A stretch of DNA of 64,000 nt from Sphaerisporangium viridialbum (GTDB lineage Bacteria; Actinomycetota; Actinomycetes; Streptosporangiales; Streptosporangiaceae), in the NCBI RefSeq assembly GCF_049674955.1, contig NZ_CP187232.1, positions 7,688,001 to 7,752,000 of the forward strand, given 5' to 3'. The notes under the pieces are model-generated. The model was not told where the DNA came from. It made no database searches and saw only the letters and a list, made by a program, of their open reading frames with translations. Made by a program: the position numbers and the translations under genes. Below are positions 1 to 8,761 of this stretch, one piece after another (the first letter of the stretch is position 1; each line of letters opens with the position of its first letter).

Positions 1-381
1 GGCATGACGGCCACGGTCTGCCTCCTGCTGATCGACCCCGTCACCGGCGCGGTCGAGCTGGCCAACGCCGGGCACATCCCCCCTGTGATCGTGTCCGACG
101 GCGAGGCGCACTACCTCGGCTGGGGGAACCTGCTGATGGGCGCCGCCCAGGAGGTGTACCGCGTCGACCGGCTGGAGATCCCCGAGAAGGGCGCGCTGCT
201 GATGTTCACCGACGGGCTCATCGAGGACCGTGACATCCCGCTCGACCACAGCCTGGAGGTCGTACGCCAGATGGCCACCTCCTTCGACGAGGACCTGGAA
301 GTGTTCTGCGACCGGCTGATCGACCATTTCGGGGCGAGGGAGGACGACGTGGCGGTCGTGGCCCTCCGGCGGACCGACTAG
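1..381 (+). CDS. SpoIIE-type PP2C protein phosphatase, C-terminal fragment
   Basis: The reading frame is open at the left edge, so only the last ~126 residues are visible. They match the end of a SpoIIE/RsbU-type PP2C domain: NAGHIPPVIV, then LLMFTDGLIEDRD, and a terminal REDDVAVVALR block. The Asp residues of FTDGL and EDD are the conserved metal-binding Asp positions of this family. Such phosphatases usually dephosphorylate anti-sigma-factor antagonists, often with sensory GAF/PAS/HAMP domains upstream; any such domains lie outside the window. The ATG at position 4 is internal to the domain and is not the true start. The gene converges with hflX across a strong hairpin. Substrate unknown. 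Confidence 0.85.
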   Translation, partial: GMTATVCLLLIDPVTGAVELANAGHIPPVIVSDGEAHYLGWGNLLMGAAQEVYRVDRLEIPEKGALLMFTDGLIEDRDIPLDHSLEVVRQMATSFDEDLEVFCDRLIDHFGAREDDVAVVALRRTD

Positions 382-394
382 GCCCGCGTACGAC

Positions 395-425
395 GACAGC
401 CGGCGCTATTGACGCGCCGGCTGTC
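395..425. terminator. Bidirectional hairpin terminator between the phosphatase gene and hflX
   Basis: A perfect 12-bp inverted repeat (GACAGCCGGCGC and its complement) has a 7-nt loop. It sits exactly between two convergent genes, 14 nt after one stop and 13 nt before the other. There is no long T-run, which is normal for actinobacterial terminators. Confidence 0.8.
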
Positions 426-437
426 CTGTCAAGCGGA

Positions 438-1844
438 TCAGACGGTCTCGACCGGCTTGGCGGTGCGCTCCAGCTCGTGGTAGAGCCCGGCGGGCACGCG
501 CGCGTGCAGGACGGTGCCGTCCCCGGTGTGGTCGACCGAGAGCACCTCGCCCTCCTTGTGCGCCCGCGCGACCAGGTCTCCCCTGTCGTACGGCACGAGC
601 ATGTGCACCTCGTGGTCGAGCCTCGGAAGCTCCCGCTCGATCGTGGCGATCAGCTCGTCGATGCCGGCCCCGGTGCGGGCGGAGACGACCACGCTGTGCC
701 GCTCTCGCGTCGCCAGCCTGGCCAGCGCCACCGGGTCGGCGGCGTCGGCCTTGTTGACGATGACGATCTCGGGAATGTCCCTGACGCCCTCGATGTCGGC
801 CAGCACCTCACGGACGGCGGCGAGCTGCGACTCGGGGTCGGGATGCGAGCCGTCCACGACGTGCAGGATCAGGTCGGCGTCGCCCACCTCCTCCAGCGTG
901 GACCGGAACGCCTCCACGAGCTGGTGCGGCAGGTGCCGTACGAACCCGACGGTGTCGGCGAGCGTGAACAGCCTGCCGTCTGGCGTGCGGGCCTGGCGCA
1001 CGGTCGGGTCCAGCGTGGCGAACAGCGAGTCCTCCACCAGCACCCCCGCGCCGGTGAGCCGGTTGAGCAGCGAGGACTTGCCGGCGTTGGTGTAGCCGGC
1101 GATCGCCACCGAGGGCACCTCGCGGCGGGTCCTGCGCGACCGCATGGTCTCGCGGGCGACGGACATGCCGCCGATCTGCCGGCGCAGCTTGGCCATGCGC
1201 TCGCGGATGCGGCGCCGGTCGAGCTCGATCTTGGTCTCACCGGGGCCGCGGCCTCCGATGCCGACGCCGCCGGCGGCCCTGCCGCCGACCTGGCGGGAGA
1301 GGTTCCCACCCCAGCCGCGCAGGCGTGGCAGGAGGTAGCTGAGCTGGGCCAGCTCGACCTGCGCCTTGCCCTCGCGGCTCTTGGCGTGCTGGGCGAAGAT
1401 GTCCAGGATGAGGGCGGTGCGGTCGATGACCTTGACCTTGACGACCTCCTCGAGCTGGCGCAGCTGGCCGGGGGTCAGCTCTCCGTCGCAGATCACCGTG
1501 TCGGCGCCGGTGGAGACCACGATGTCGCGCAGTTCCACGGCCTTGCCCGAGCCGATGTAGGTGGCGGTGTCCGGCCGCTGGCGGCGCTGGATCAGGCCCT
1601 CCAGGACCTCGGATCCGGCGGTCTCGGCGAGGAGCTTGAGCTCCTGCAGGGAGTTCTCCGCGTCGGTGACGGTGCCGCCGGTCCAGACCCCGACGAGGAC
1701 GACCCGCTCCAGGCGGAGCTGCCGGTATTCGACCTCGGTGATGTCCTGAAGCTCTGTTGACAGCCCGGCCACTCGCCGGAGTGCCTGCCGCTCTTCGAGA
1801 TCGTAGTCGCCGGTGGCGAGGTCATCGTGGGAGTCGTTGTACAT
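438..1844 (-). CDS. hflX: HflX, ribosome-associated GTPase
   Basis: HflX is a GTPase that binds the 50S subunit and in several bacteria splits stalled or hibernating 70S ribosomes. The N-terminal HflX domain (~residues 40-200) includes ATYIGSGK, VICDGELTPGQLRQLE, RTALILDIFAQHAKSREGK and the glycine-rich loop GGRGPGETKIELDRR. The G domain follows, with G1 GYTNAGKS at 250-257, DTVGFVRHLPHQLVEAF and the G4 motif NKADA. I chose the ATG at 1844 (468 aa) because AGAGAAG lies just upstream and the first residues resemble other actinobacterial HflX starts. An in-frame start at 1961 would add 39 low-complexity residues. Linkage to dapF/miaA/miaB/recA on the same strand fits the conserved actinobacterial order. 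Confidence 0.95.
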   Translation of the reverse strand: MYNDSHDDLATGDYDLEERQALRRVAGLSTELQDITEVEYRQLRLERVVLVGVWTGGTVTDAENSLQELKLLAETAGSEVLEGLIQRRQRPDTATYIGSGKAVELRDIVVSTGADTVICDGELTPGQLRQLEEVVKVKVIDRTALILDIFAQHAKSREGKAQVELAQLSYLLPRLRGWGGNLSRQVGGRAAGGVGIGGRGPGETKIELDRRRIRERMAKLRRQIGGMSVARETMRSRRTRREVPSVAIAGYTNAGKSSLLNRLTGAGVLVEDSLFATLDPTVRQARTPDGRLFTLADTVGFVRHLPHQLVEAFRSTLEEVGDADLILHVVDGSHPDPESQLAAVREVLADIEGVRDIPEIVIVNKADAADPVALARLATRERHSVVVSARTGAGIDELIATIERELPRLDHEVHMLVPYDRGDLVARAHKEGEVLSVDHTGDGTVLHARVPAGLYHELERTAKPVETV

Positions 1845-1999
1845 ATACGTCTTCTCTGTGGCTATGGTGGCGCTCCTTGGCGCTCGTGGGCTCACCGCTT
1901 CGCACAGTTCAACACGGAGACCCCGTCTATGTCTTCCCTCCGATGGTGCCACGGCGACCATCCGGATTCACCTTGTTATCGGGCGCGGGTCGCCCCGCC

Positions 2000-2755
2000 T
2001 CAGATCTTGAGCACCTGGACGTCGCCCGAGCCGGTCCGCACGTGGATCCTTCGCGGGGAGGAGTCGTCGCTGGTGACCTCCACCTTCCGCTCCCCCGACC
2101 CCGTGTCCGTGGTGACGTGGTAGGCGCCCTGCGGCACGCGCACGATGCCCGCACCCGACCCGGTCCTGACGTTGACGTCGTCGGGGACGCCGGTGAAGCG
2201 CAGCTCGACGTCGCCGGAACCGGTCTCCGCGACCGCCTTCTTGCCTGCCAGGCCGTTGGCGTCGATCGTGCCGGAGCCGGTCTTGGCGTCGACCTCCCCC
2301 GACAGGGTCCGCAGGGTGATATCGCCGGAGCCGGTGTCCAGCTTGACCCGCATGCCGCGCGGGACCTCCACCTCGTAGTCGACCCCGCATCCCCAGTCGC
2401 CGCCGGGGCACTGGTAGTCCAGCGTCAGGACGTCGCCCGAGATCGGATGCCGCGTGGCGGGCTTGTCCGCCTTCCAGTGCAGCGTCTCGGTCACGTGGAG
2501 CCCGGGGCGGTCGGACCCGTTGACCACGATGGCCCCCGAGCCGCTCTGGACACGCAGGACCGCCACCTTGCCGTCCAGGTCGTAGGACTTGGTCTCCTCC
2601 TTCGTGGGGGTCCCGATGTTCTGCAGGCCGCAGCCGGTCAGCAGGAGCCCCGTGCCCAGCACCGCTCCGGCGGCGATCATGCCTCTCAGGCTCCTGCGTC
2701 CGCTTGAGGCGCGGGTCTGTGGGGAGGTACCGGCGGGGGGCGTCTGCTTCTTCAT
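2000..2755 (-). CDS. DUF4097-type beta-helix lipoprotein
   Basis: This 251-aa protein has a basic N-terminus (MKKQ) and a hydrophobic segment ending in the lipobox LLTGC, so it should be exported and lipid-anchored. The mature part is a regular solenoid: the motif TGSG (or SGSG) recurs about seven times at ~18-25 residue intervals and ends with VRTGSGDVQVLKI. This is the pattern of DUF4097/putative-adhesin beta-helices. The ATG at 2755 places the signal sequence at the N-terminus; a longer frame to 2881 would bury it behind 42 residues. It is transcribed divergently from aceB and lies 155 bp upstream of hflX on the same strand. Ligand and role are unknown. Confidence 0.8.
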   Translation of the reverse strand: MKKQTPPAGTSPQTRASSGRRSLRGMIAAGAVLGTGLLLTGCGLQNIGTPTKEETKSYDLDGKVAVLRVQSGSGAIVVNGSDRPGLHVTETLHWKADKPATRHPISGDVLTLDYQCPGGDWGCGVDYEVEVPRGMRVKLDTGSGDITLRTLSGEVDAKTGSGTIDANGLAGKKAVAETGSGDVELRFTGVPDDVNVRTGSGAGIVRVPQGAYHVTTDTGSGERKVEVTSDDSSPRRIHVRTGSGDVQVLKI

Positions 2756-2842
2756 GGTTCCAAGATTGCTCGCCGGCCGGGCTCGCGCCCATCGGGGAAC
2801 GCCCCGAGGCGACCCTTGGGGATCCCTCAGGGATACCGGACA

Positions 2843-2872
2843 TTGACCCCTGACTCGGGCTTCGAGTAGCGT
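2843..2872 (+). promoter_or_regulatory. Candidate aceB operon promoter
   Basis: TTGACC (2843-2848) and TAGCGT (2867-2872) are separated by 18 bp, close to the actinobacterial housekeeping-sigma consensus. Transcription would start near 2879, upstream of the palindrome at 2895-2913. Confidence 0.5.
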
Positions 2873-2894
2873 CGATTCCATAATTCAGAACTAA

Positions 2895-2913
2895 TTTTCC
2901 GCATAGTGGAAAA
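2895..2913. promoter_or_regulatory. Palindromic operator candidate upstream of aceB
   Basis: TTTTCC and GGAAAA flank a 7-bp spacer, and the inner bases also partly pair (7 of 9 arm positions). The dyad lies between the inferred transcription start and the aceB ribosome-binding site, where a bound repressor would block expression. The IclR-family gene at the end of the same operon is the obvious candidate ligand-responsive regulator. The assignment is inference. Confidence 0.5.
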
Positions 2914-2931
2914 CGCGATGGAAGGATGGCC

Positions 2932-4521
2932 ATGGAAGGCGTTGAGATAACCGGTCCCCTGCTGGACCGCTTCGACGAGATCCTCACCCCCGAGGCCCTG
3001 GGGTTCGTGGCCACCCTGCACCGGGAGTTCGACGGGCGCCGGCGGGAGCTGCTCGACGCCCGCCAGGCCCGCCAGGCCGAGCTGTCCGCCGGCGGCACCC
3101 TCGACTTCCTCCCGGAGACCAAGGCCGTCCGCGAGGACGACTCGTGGCGGGTCGCCGAGCCCGCGCCCGGCCTGGTGGACCGCAGGGTCGAGATCACCGG
3201 CCCGGTCGACAGGAAGATGACGATCAACGCACTCAACTCGGGGGCCAAGGTGTGGCTCGCCGACTTCGAGGACGCCAACTCCCCGCTCTGGGAGAACGTC
3301 GTCAACGGGCAGCTCAACCTGCGTGACGCGCTCGACCGCACGATCGACTTCGAGTCCGGCGGCAAGACGTACGCGCTGAGGCCCGACGACGAGCTGGCCA
3401 CCATCGTCGTCCGCCCCCGGGGCTGGCACCTGACCGAGAAGCACCTGGTCGTCGACGGCCGGCCGGTCTCCGCCTCGATCGCCGACTTCGCCCTCTACCT
3501 CTTCCACAGCGGGCAGCGGCAGATCGACAAGGGCAAGGGCCCCTACTTCTACCTGCCGAAGATGGAGTCGCACCTGGAGGCCCGCCTCTGGAACGACGTG
3601 TTCACCCGCGCGCAGGAGCTGCTCGGCATCCCGCACGGCACGATCAGGGCGACCGTCCTCATCGAGACCTACCCGGCCGCGTTCGAGATGGAGGAGATCC
3701 TCTACGAGCTGCGCGACCACTCGGCGGGGCTCAACGCCGGCCGCTGGGACTACCTTTTCAGCGTCATCAAGAAGTTCCGCACGCGGGGGCGGGAGTTCCT
3801 GCTCCCCGAGCGCAACGCCGTGACCATGACCGCCCCGTTCATGCGGGCCTACACCGAGTTGCTGGTGCGCAGCTGCCACCGGCGCGGCGCGCACGCGATC
3901 GGCGGCATGGCGGCGTTCATCCCCTCCCGGCGTGACCCCGAGGTGAACAAGGTCGCCCTCGAGAAGGTGCGGACGGACAAGACCCGCGAGTCGGGCGACG
4001 GCTTCGACGGCTCCTGGGTGGCCCACCCCGACCTGGTGCCGATCTGCCGGGAGGTCTTCGACTCCGTGCTCGGCGACCGGCCGAACCAGCTCGACCGGCT
4101 CCGTGAGGACGTCTCGGTCTCGGCGGGCGACCTGCTCGCGGTGTCCAAGACGCCCGGCGACATCACCGAGGCGGGCCTGCGCAACAACGTGGACGTGGCC
4201 CTGCGCTACCTGGCCGCCTGGATGGGCGGGAGCGGAGCCGTCGGCATCCACAACCTCATGGAGGACGCCGCCACGGCCGAGATCTCGCGCTCGCAGATCT
4301 GGCAGTGGATCCACAACGACATCGAGCTGGCCGACACCGGCGAGGTGGTGACCAAGGAGCTGGTGGAGCGCATCATCTCCGAGGAGCTCGACAAGATCCG
4401 TCAGGAGCCCGGCTACGACGAGTCGCTGTTCGGGCAGGCCGCGGAGCTGTTCAAGGAGGTCGCGCTCGACGACGACTTCGCCGACTTCCTCACCGTCCCG
4501 GCCTACTCCCGCATGCCATGA
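2932..4521 (+). CDS. aceB: Malate synthase A
   Basis: Malate synthase condenses glyoxylate with acetyl-CoA to malate. The 529-aa length is normal for the A-type enzyme. Family blocks are EITGPVDRKMTINALNSGAK, VWLADFEDANSPLWENV, ATVLIETYPAAFEMEEILYE, the AGLNAGRWDY block and DGSWVAHPDLV. I prefer the ATG at 2932, because GGAAGG lies 6 nt upstream of it; the ATG at 2926 touches that Shine-Dalgarno sequence directly. The stop overlaps the glcD start by 4 nt (ATGA). Position ahead of the glycolate oxidase subunits implies that glyoxylate made by GlcDEF is drained into malate. No isocitrate lyase is in the window, so the operon looks glycolate- or glyoxylate-driven. Confidence 0.97.
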   Translation: MEGVEITGPLLDRFDEILTPEALGFVATLHREFDGRRRELLDARQARQAELSAGGTLDFLPETKAVREDDSWRVAEPAPGLVDRRVEITGPVDRKMTINALNSGAKVWLADFEDANSPLWENVVNGQLNLRDALDRTIDFESGGKTYALRPDDELATIVVRPRGWHLTEKHLVVDGRPVSASIADFALYLFHSGQRQIDKGKGPYFYLPKMESHLEARLWNDVFTRAQELLGIPHGTIRATVLIETYPAAFEMEEILYELRDHSAGLNAGRWDYLFSVIKKFRTRGREFLLPERNAVTMTAPFMRAYTELLVRSCHRRGAHAIGGMAAFIPSRRDPEVNKVALEKVRTDKTRESGDGFDGSWVAHPDLVPICREVFDSVLGDRPNQLDRLREDVSVSAGDLLAVSKTPGDITEAGLRNNVDVALRYLAAWMGGSGAVGIHNLMEDAATAEISRSQIWQWIHNDIELADTGEVVTKELVERIISEELDKIRQEPGYDESLFGQAAELFKEVALDDDFADFLTVPAYSRMP

Positions 4522-5972
4522 CCCCGGCCCTGGCCGAGCTGTCCGGCCACTTCGAGTCGATCCTGGGGCCCGCCGGGGTGATCACCGACCCGGTGCGGCT
4601 GCGCACGTACGAGTGCGACGGGCTGACCTACCACCGCGCGACACCGGCCATCGTGGTGCTGCCGGAGACGGCCGAGCAGATCGCGGCGGTGGTCAGGGCG
4701 TGTGACGAGACCGGCACACCGTTCGTCGCGAGGGGCTCGGGCACCGGCCTGTCCGGCGGGGCCCTGCCGCGCACCGACGGCGTGCTGATCGTGACCTCGC
4801 GCATGCGCAGGATCCTTGCGATCGACATCGAGAACCGCCGGGCCGTCGTGGAGCCGGGGGTGACCAACCTCGCGATCACCGAGGCGGCGCGCCCGTACGG
4901 CTACTACTACGCGCCCGATCCGTCGAGCCAGCAGATCTGCTCGATCGGCGGCAACGTCGCGGAGAACGCCGGCGGGGCGCACTGCCTGAAGTACGGCTTC
5001 ACGGTCAACCACGTGCTCGCGATCGAGCTGGTCGCCCCGGACGGCGAGATCGTCGAGCTCGACGCCATGGACCCCGGGTACGACCTGCTCGGCGCGTTCA
5101 TCGGCTCGGAGGGCACCCTCGGCATCGCGACCAAGATCACCGTACGGCTGTCGCGCGCCCCAGAGGCGGTGACCACGCTGCTGGCGGCGTTCACCGACGT
5201 CGCCTCGGGCGGGCTGGCCGTCTCGGCGATCATCGCCGCGGGCATCGTCCCCGCGGCGATCGAGATGATGGACGCCCTGGCCATCGAGGCCGCCGAGGCG
5301 GCGGTGCGGTGCGACTACCCGGCCGGGGCGGGCGCCGTGCTGATCGTGGAGCTGGACGGGCCCGGCTCGGAGGTCGCCCACCAGTTCGCGCAGGTCGACC
5401 GCATCTGCCGGGAGAGCGGCGCCTTCGAGCTGCGAATCGCCGACGACCCGGCCGAGCGGGCGGCCATCTGGAAGGGGCGCAGGTCGGCGTTCGCGGCGGT
5501 CGGCCGCATCAGCCCCGCCTACCTCGTGCAGGACGGCGTCGTGCCGAGGACGGCCCTGCCGAGCGTGCTCTCGGGCATCGAGGAGCTGTCCGCCCGATAC
5601 GGCATCCGCGTGGCCAACGTCTTCCACGCGGGGGACGGCAACCTGCACCCCCTCGTACTGTTCGACGACGGCGAGGAGGGGGCGGGGGAGCGCGCGGAGC
5701 AGGTGTCCGGCGAGATCCTGGACCTGTGCATCTCGCATGGCGGGTCGATCACCGGGGAACATGGGGTCGGGGTCGACAAATCCCGATATATGCCGAAGAT
5801 GTTCACGCCGGAGGATCTGGACACCATGCAGCTCGTGCGCTGCGCCTTCGACCCCAAGGGCCTGTCCAACCCCGGCAAGATCTTCCCCACGCCCCGGTTG
5901 TGCGGCGAGGCCCCCGGGGTGCGCAAGGGCGTGCATCCCCTGGTGGCCTCCGGAGAGGCGGAACTGTTCTGA
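4518..5972 (+). CDS. glcD: Glycolate oxidase subunit GlcD (FAD-linked)
   Basis: This 484-aa FAD-linked oxidase has an FAD_binding_4 domain (~residues 40-180) with GSGTGLSGGALP at 73-84 and GGNVAENAGGAHCLKYG at 144-160. The C-terminal FAD-oxidase domain carries NVFHAGDGNLHPL and SITGEHGVGVDKSRYM. In the GlcDEF complex it holds FAD and oxidises glycolate to glyoxylate, or D-lactate in close homologues. Presence of glcE and glcF downstream and malate synthase upstream favours glycolate. The ATG at 4518 overlaps the aceB stop, and the stop overlaps the ATG of a repeat-rich small ORF. Confidence 0.93.
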   Translation: MTPALAELSGHFESILGPAGVITDPVRLRTYECDGLTYHRATPAIVVLPETAEQIAAVVRACDETGTPFVARGSGTGLSGGALPRTDGVLIVTSRMRRILAIDIENRRAVVEPGVTNLAITEAARPYGYYYAPDPSSQQICSIGGNVAENAGGAHCLKYGFTVNHVLAIELVAPDGEIVELDAMDPGYDLLGAFIGSEGTLGIATKITVRLSRAPEAVTTLLAAFTDVASGGLAVSAIIAAGIVPAAIEMMDALAIEAAEAAVRCDYPAGAGAVLIVELDGPGSEVAHQFAQVDRICRESGAFELRIADDPAERAAIWKGRRSAFAAVGRISPAYLVQDGVVPRTALPSVLSGIEELSARYGIRVANVFHAGDGNLHPLVLFDDGEEGAGERAEQVSGEILDLCISHGGSITGEHGVGVDKSRYMPKMFTPEDLDTMQLVRCAFDPKGLSNPGKIFPTPRLCGEAPGVRKGVHPLVASGEAELF

Positions 5973-6175
5973 TGCCCCGTCCCACTCCCCCCGTCCCGTC
6001 CCGCCATCGACCGGCGTCCCGCTCCTCCCGTCCCGGCTCCCGATCGAGCAGCGTCCCACCCCCCCGTCCCGGCTCGCGATCGAGCAGCGTCCCACCTTCG
6101 CGTCCCGGCCCCGCCATCGAGCCGCGCTCCACGCCCGCCATCGAACGGCGTCTCGCTGCGAGCGTGCGCCCATGA
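5972..6175 (+). CDS. 67-residue Arg/Ser/Pro repeat ORF linking glcD and glcE
   Basis: This ORF starts on the last base of the glcD stop (TGATG) and ends in an ATGA overlap with glcE, so a ribosome leaving glcD could translate it and re-initiate on glcE. The product is basic and low-complexity, built from 12-residue repeats such as RPGSRSSSVPP, encoded by 36-bp DNA repeats. It has no recognisable domain or signal peptide. The DNA is a tandem-repeat expansion, so the frame may persist only because it keeps translational coupling. Without coupling, glcE would start about 200 nt after the glcD stop. Whether a stable peptide exists cannot be decided from sequence. Confidence 0.35.
   Translation: MPRPTPPVPSRHRPASRSSRPGSRSSSVPPPRPGSRSSSVPPSRPGPAIEPRSTPAIERRLAASVRP
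5997..6160 (+). repeat. Degenerate 36-bp tandem repeat at the glcD-glcE junction
   Basis: Two close units begin at 6029 and 6065, sharing CGTCCCGGCTC then CGATCGAGCAGCGTCCCACC. A diverged unit follows at 6101, and a shorter related unit precedes them at 5997. The 36-bp period is a multiple of three, so the frame spanning it stays open. Confidence 0.8.
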
Positions 6176-7452
6176 GCGCCGGCGACGCCCTCGCGGCGAG
6201 CGGTGTGACGATCCGGGAGGCCGGTCCTGACGACGAGGTCGCCGGGGTCGCGCCCCGCTGGGTCGCCCTGCCCGAGTCCACCGGCGAGATGGCCGCCGTG
6301 ATGCGGGTCGCGGCCGAGCACGATCTCGCCGTGCTCCCGGTGGGCGCCGGCACCAAGGTGCACTGGGGCTCCGCGCCCGAGCGCTGCGACCTGCTGCTGG
6401 ACACCTGCTGCCTGAACCAGATCCTGGAGCACGTCGCCGGTGACCTCGTCGTACGCGTGCAGGCCGGGGTCACGGCGGAGGCACTCGCCGACTCCCTCGG
6501 CAAGGCGGGCCAGCAGCTCGCCCTCGATGTCCCCGTCGAGGGGGCGACCGTCGGCGGCACGCTCGCCACCGCGACCGCCGGACCACGCCGCCTGCGGTAC
6601 GGCACGGCGCGCGACCTGCTGATCGGCATCACGGTCGTGCTCGCCGACGGCACGATCGCCCGGTCGGGCGGCAAGGTCGTCAAGAACGTCGCCGGGTACG
6701 ACCTCGGCAAGCTGTTCACCGGCTCCCTCGGCACGCTCGGCGTCATCGCGGAGGCGACGTTCCGGCTCCACCCGGTGCCCGCGTCCCGTGCCTGGATCAC
6801 CGCCACCGCCCCCGGCCTCGGCGCCCTTCCGGACATCGGCGCCATCGCCGGCTCCCAGCTTGAGCCGAGCGCGCTCGAGATCGACCGGCCGGAGGTCCAC
6901 GGCCCGGTCACCGTGTCCGCGCTCGTCGAGGGGGTGGCCGCCGACGAGCGCGCCAAGGCCGTGGGCGAGCTCATGGGAGAGACCGCGCTGATCTCCGCCG
7001 AGCCCCCGGCGTGGTGGGGACGGCTCCCCGATGCGGGCTTCCCGCTCGAAACGCCTGGTGAGGAGTTCCTGCTCGAACTGCGCGTCCCGCCCGGCGCGGC
7101 CGTACGGGCGCTGGCCTCGGTCACCCGCGCGGCCGAGGAGGCCGGAGACCTTACCGTGCGCGTCCGGGGAGCGGTCGCCTCCTGCGTACTGCACCTGGCG
7201 CTTCCCCCGGGCACCGCCGCGCGGGCCGCCGAGGTCTTCGTGACGGCTCTGCGTTCCGGCGTGGCCGCGGACGGCGGGAGACTGGTGGTGTGGACCGCAC
7301 CCCCGGAGGCCGCGTCGCGGCTCGACCGCTGGGGGCCGGTCGGGGCGGCCACGCTGATGCGGCGGGTGAAGGAGCGCTTCGACCCTGAGGGGCGCATGTC
7401 ACCCGGACGGCTCGTCGGCGGGCCCCCGCCGGTCGCGGGCCACGGCGCGTGA
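6172..7452 (+). CDS. glcE: Glycolate oxidase subunit GlcE (FAD-binding)
   Basis: This 426-aa protein has an FAD_binding_4 fold: VLPVGAGTKVHWG near residue 60, then GATVGGTLATATAGPRRLRYG, and SGGKVVKNVAGYDLGKLFTG. This is the GlcE pattern, shorter than GlcD and without the HxGDGNLHP block. It is thought to be the second flavin-type subunit of the glycolate oxidase complex at the membrane. The start is ATGA-coupled to the small repeat ORF. An in-frame extension to 5737 runs through glcD sequence and is not credible. The gap to glcF is 13 bp. Confidence 0.92.
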   Translation: MSAGDALAASGVTIREAGPDDEVAGVAPRWVALPESTGEMAAVMRVAAEHDLAVLPVGAGTKVHWGSAPERCDLLLDTCCLNQILEHVAGDLVVRVQAGVTAEALADSLGKAGQQLALDVPVEGATVGGTLATATAGPRRLRYGTARDLLIGITVVLADGTIARSGGKVVKNVAGYDLGKLFTGSLGTLGVIAEATFRLHPVPASRAWITATAPGLGALPDIGAIAGSQLEPSALEIDRPEVHGPVTVSALVEGVAADERAKAVGELMGETALISAEPPAWWGRLPDAGFPLETPGEEFLLELRVPPGAAVRALASVTRAAEEAGDLTVRVRGAVASCVLHLALPPGTAARAAEVFVTALRSGVAADGGRLVVWTAPPEAASRLDRWGPVGAATLMRRVKERFDPEGRMSPGRLVGGPPPVAGHGA

Positions 7453-7465
7453 GGAGCGGAGCATC

Positions 7466-8761
7466 ATGGACCCCGAGCTGATCAAGGACTGCGTGCACTG
7501 CGGCTTCTGCCTGCCCACCTGCCCGACCTACGTCCTGTGGGGCGAGGAGATGGACTCCCCGCGCGGGCGCATCCACCTGATGAAACAGCATGTCGAGGGC
7601 ACCCCGCTGACCCCTGAGATGGCCGGTCACTTCGACGCCTGCCTGGGCTGCATGGCCTGCGTCACCGCGTGCCCCTCGGGCGTGCGCTACGACGTGCTCA
7701 TCGAGTCGACGCGGGCCGAGGTCGAGCGGGTCCATGAGCGCCCGAAGGCCGACCGCGCCTTCCGCGCCCTGGTGTTCGGGCTGTTCCCCTACCCCCGGCG
7801 GCTGCGGGCGCTGCGCCTGCCGTTGAGGCTGGGCGAGAGGCTCACGCCGCGCCTGCGCCCGCTGCTCGAACGGCTGGACCCGCGCCTCGCCGCCATGGCC
7901 GAGCTGGCTCCCCCGGTCCCCCGCCGCGTGCGGCTCCCGCACCGGGTGGAGGCCCGGGGCGAGCGGCGGGCCGTCGTCGGGATGCTGACCGGATGCGTGC
8001 AGGGGGAGTTCTTCCCCAAGGTCAACGCCGCCACGGCCCGCGTGCTCGCGATGGAGGGATGCGACGTGGTCATCCCTCCGGGGCAGGGCTGCTGCGGCGC
8101 GCTTTCTGTGCATTCGGGGCGCAAGGAGGAGGCCGCGCGGTTCGCCCGCCGGACGATCGAGACGTTCGAGCGCGCGGGAGTGGACACCGTGGTCGTCAAC
8201 GCGGCCGGATGCGGGTCGAGCACCAAGGAGTACGCCGAGCTACTCTCGGGCGATCCCACTTGGGCCGCCAGGGCGCGCGGGCTCCGCTTCGTGGACTTCG
8301 CGGAGTTCCTGGCCGAGCTGGGGCCCTCCGCCGAGCGCCACCCTCTGCCGATCACGGTCGCCTACCACGACGCGTGCCACCTCGCCCATGCGCAGGGCAT
8401 CCGTTCACAGCCCAGGTCGCTGCTGGCGAGCGTTCCCGGCCTGCGGCTCAGGGAGGTGCCGGACTCTTCGATCTGCTGCGGGTCGGCGGGCACCTACAAC
8501 CTGTTCCAGCCGGAGGCCGCCCGCGACCTCGGCGACCGCAAGGCCGAGCAGGTGCTCTCCGTCGGAGCCGACCTGCTGGTCTCCGCCAATCCCGGGTGCA
8601 CGATGCAGATCGCCTCGGCCGCGCGGCGGCGGGGTGCGGACATCCGCGTCGCGCACACCGCCGAGGTGCTGGACGCCTCCCTGCGCGGCCTCTCCCCCGC
8701 CGCTCTCGGACGTCCACCCCGCCGCGCCGGCGTCGCGGCCGCCGGAAAGCGGGCCCGATGA
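7466..8761 (+). CDS. glcF: Glycolate oxidase iron-sulfur subunit GlcF
   Basis: This 431-aa subunit has two 4Fe-4S motifs: Cys9, Cys12, Cys15, Cys19-Pro, and Cys59, Cys62, Cys65, Cys69-Pro. Two CCG domains follow (GQGCCGALSVHSGRK and SSICCGSAGTYN), as in GlcF and heterodisulfide-reductase-like proteins. It passes electrons from the flavin subunits toward the respiratory quinone pool. A GAGGAG ribosome site lies upstream of the ATG. The stop overlaps the start of the IclR gene (ATGA), so enzyme and regulator are co-translated. Confidence 0.94.
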   Translation: MDPELIKDCVHCGFCLPTCPTYVLWGEEMDSPRGRIHLMKQHVEGTPLTPEMAGHFDACLGCMACVTACPSGVRYDVLIESTRAEVERVHERPKADRAFRALVFGLFPYPRRLRALRLPLRLGERLTPRLRPLLERLDPRLAAMAELAPPVPRRVRLPHRVEARGERRAVVGMLTGCVQGEFFPKVNAATARVLAMEGCDVVIPPGQGCCGALSVHSGRKEEAARFARRTIETFERAGVDTVVVNAAGCGSSTKEYAELLSGDPTWAARARGLRFVDFAEFLAELGPSAERHPLPITVAYHDACHLAHAQGIRSQPRSLLASVPGLRLREVPDSSICCGSAGTYNLFQPEAARDLGDRKAEQVLSVGADLLVSANPGCTMQIASAARRRGADIRVAHTAEVLDASLRGLSPAALGRPPRRAGVAAAGKRAR

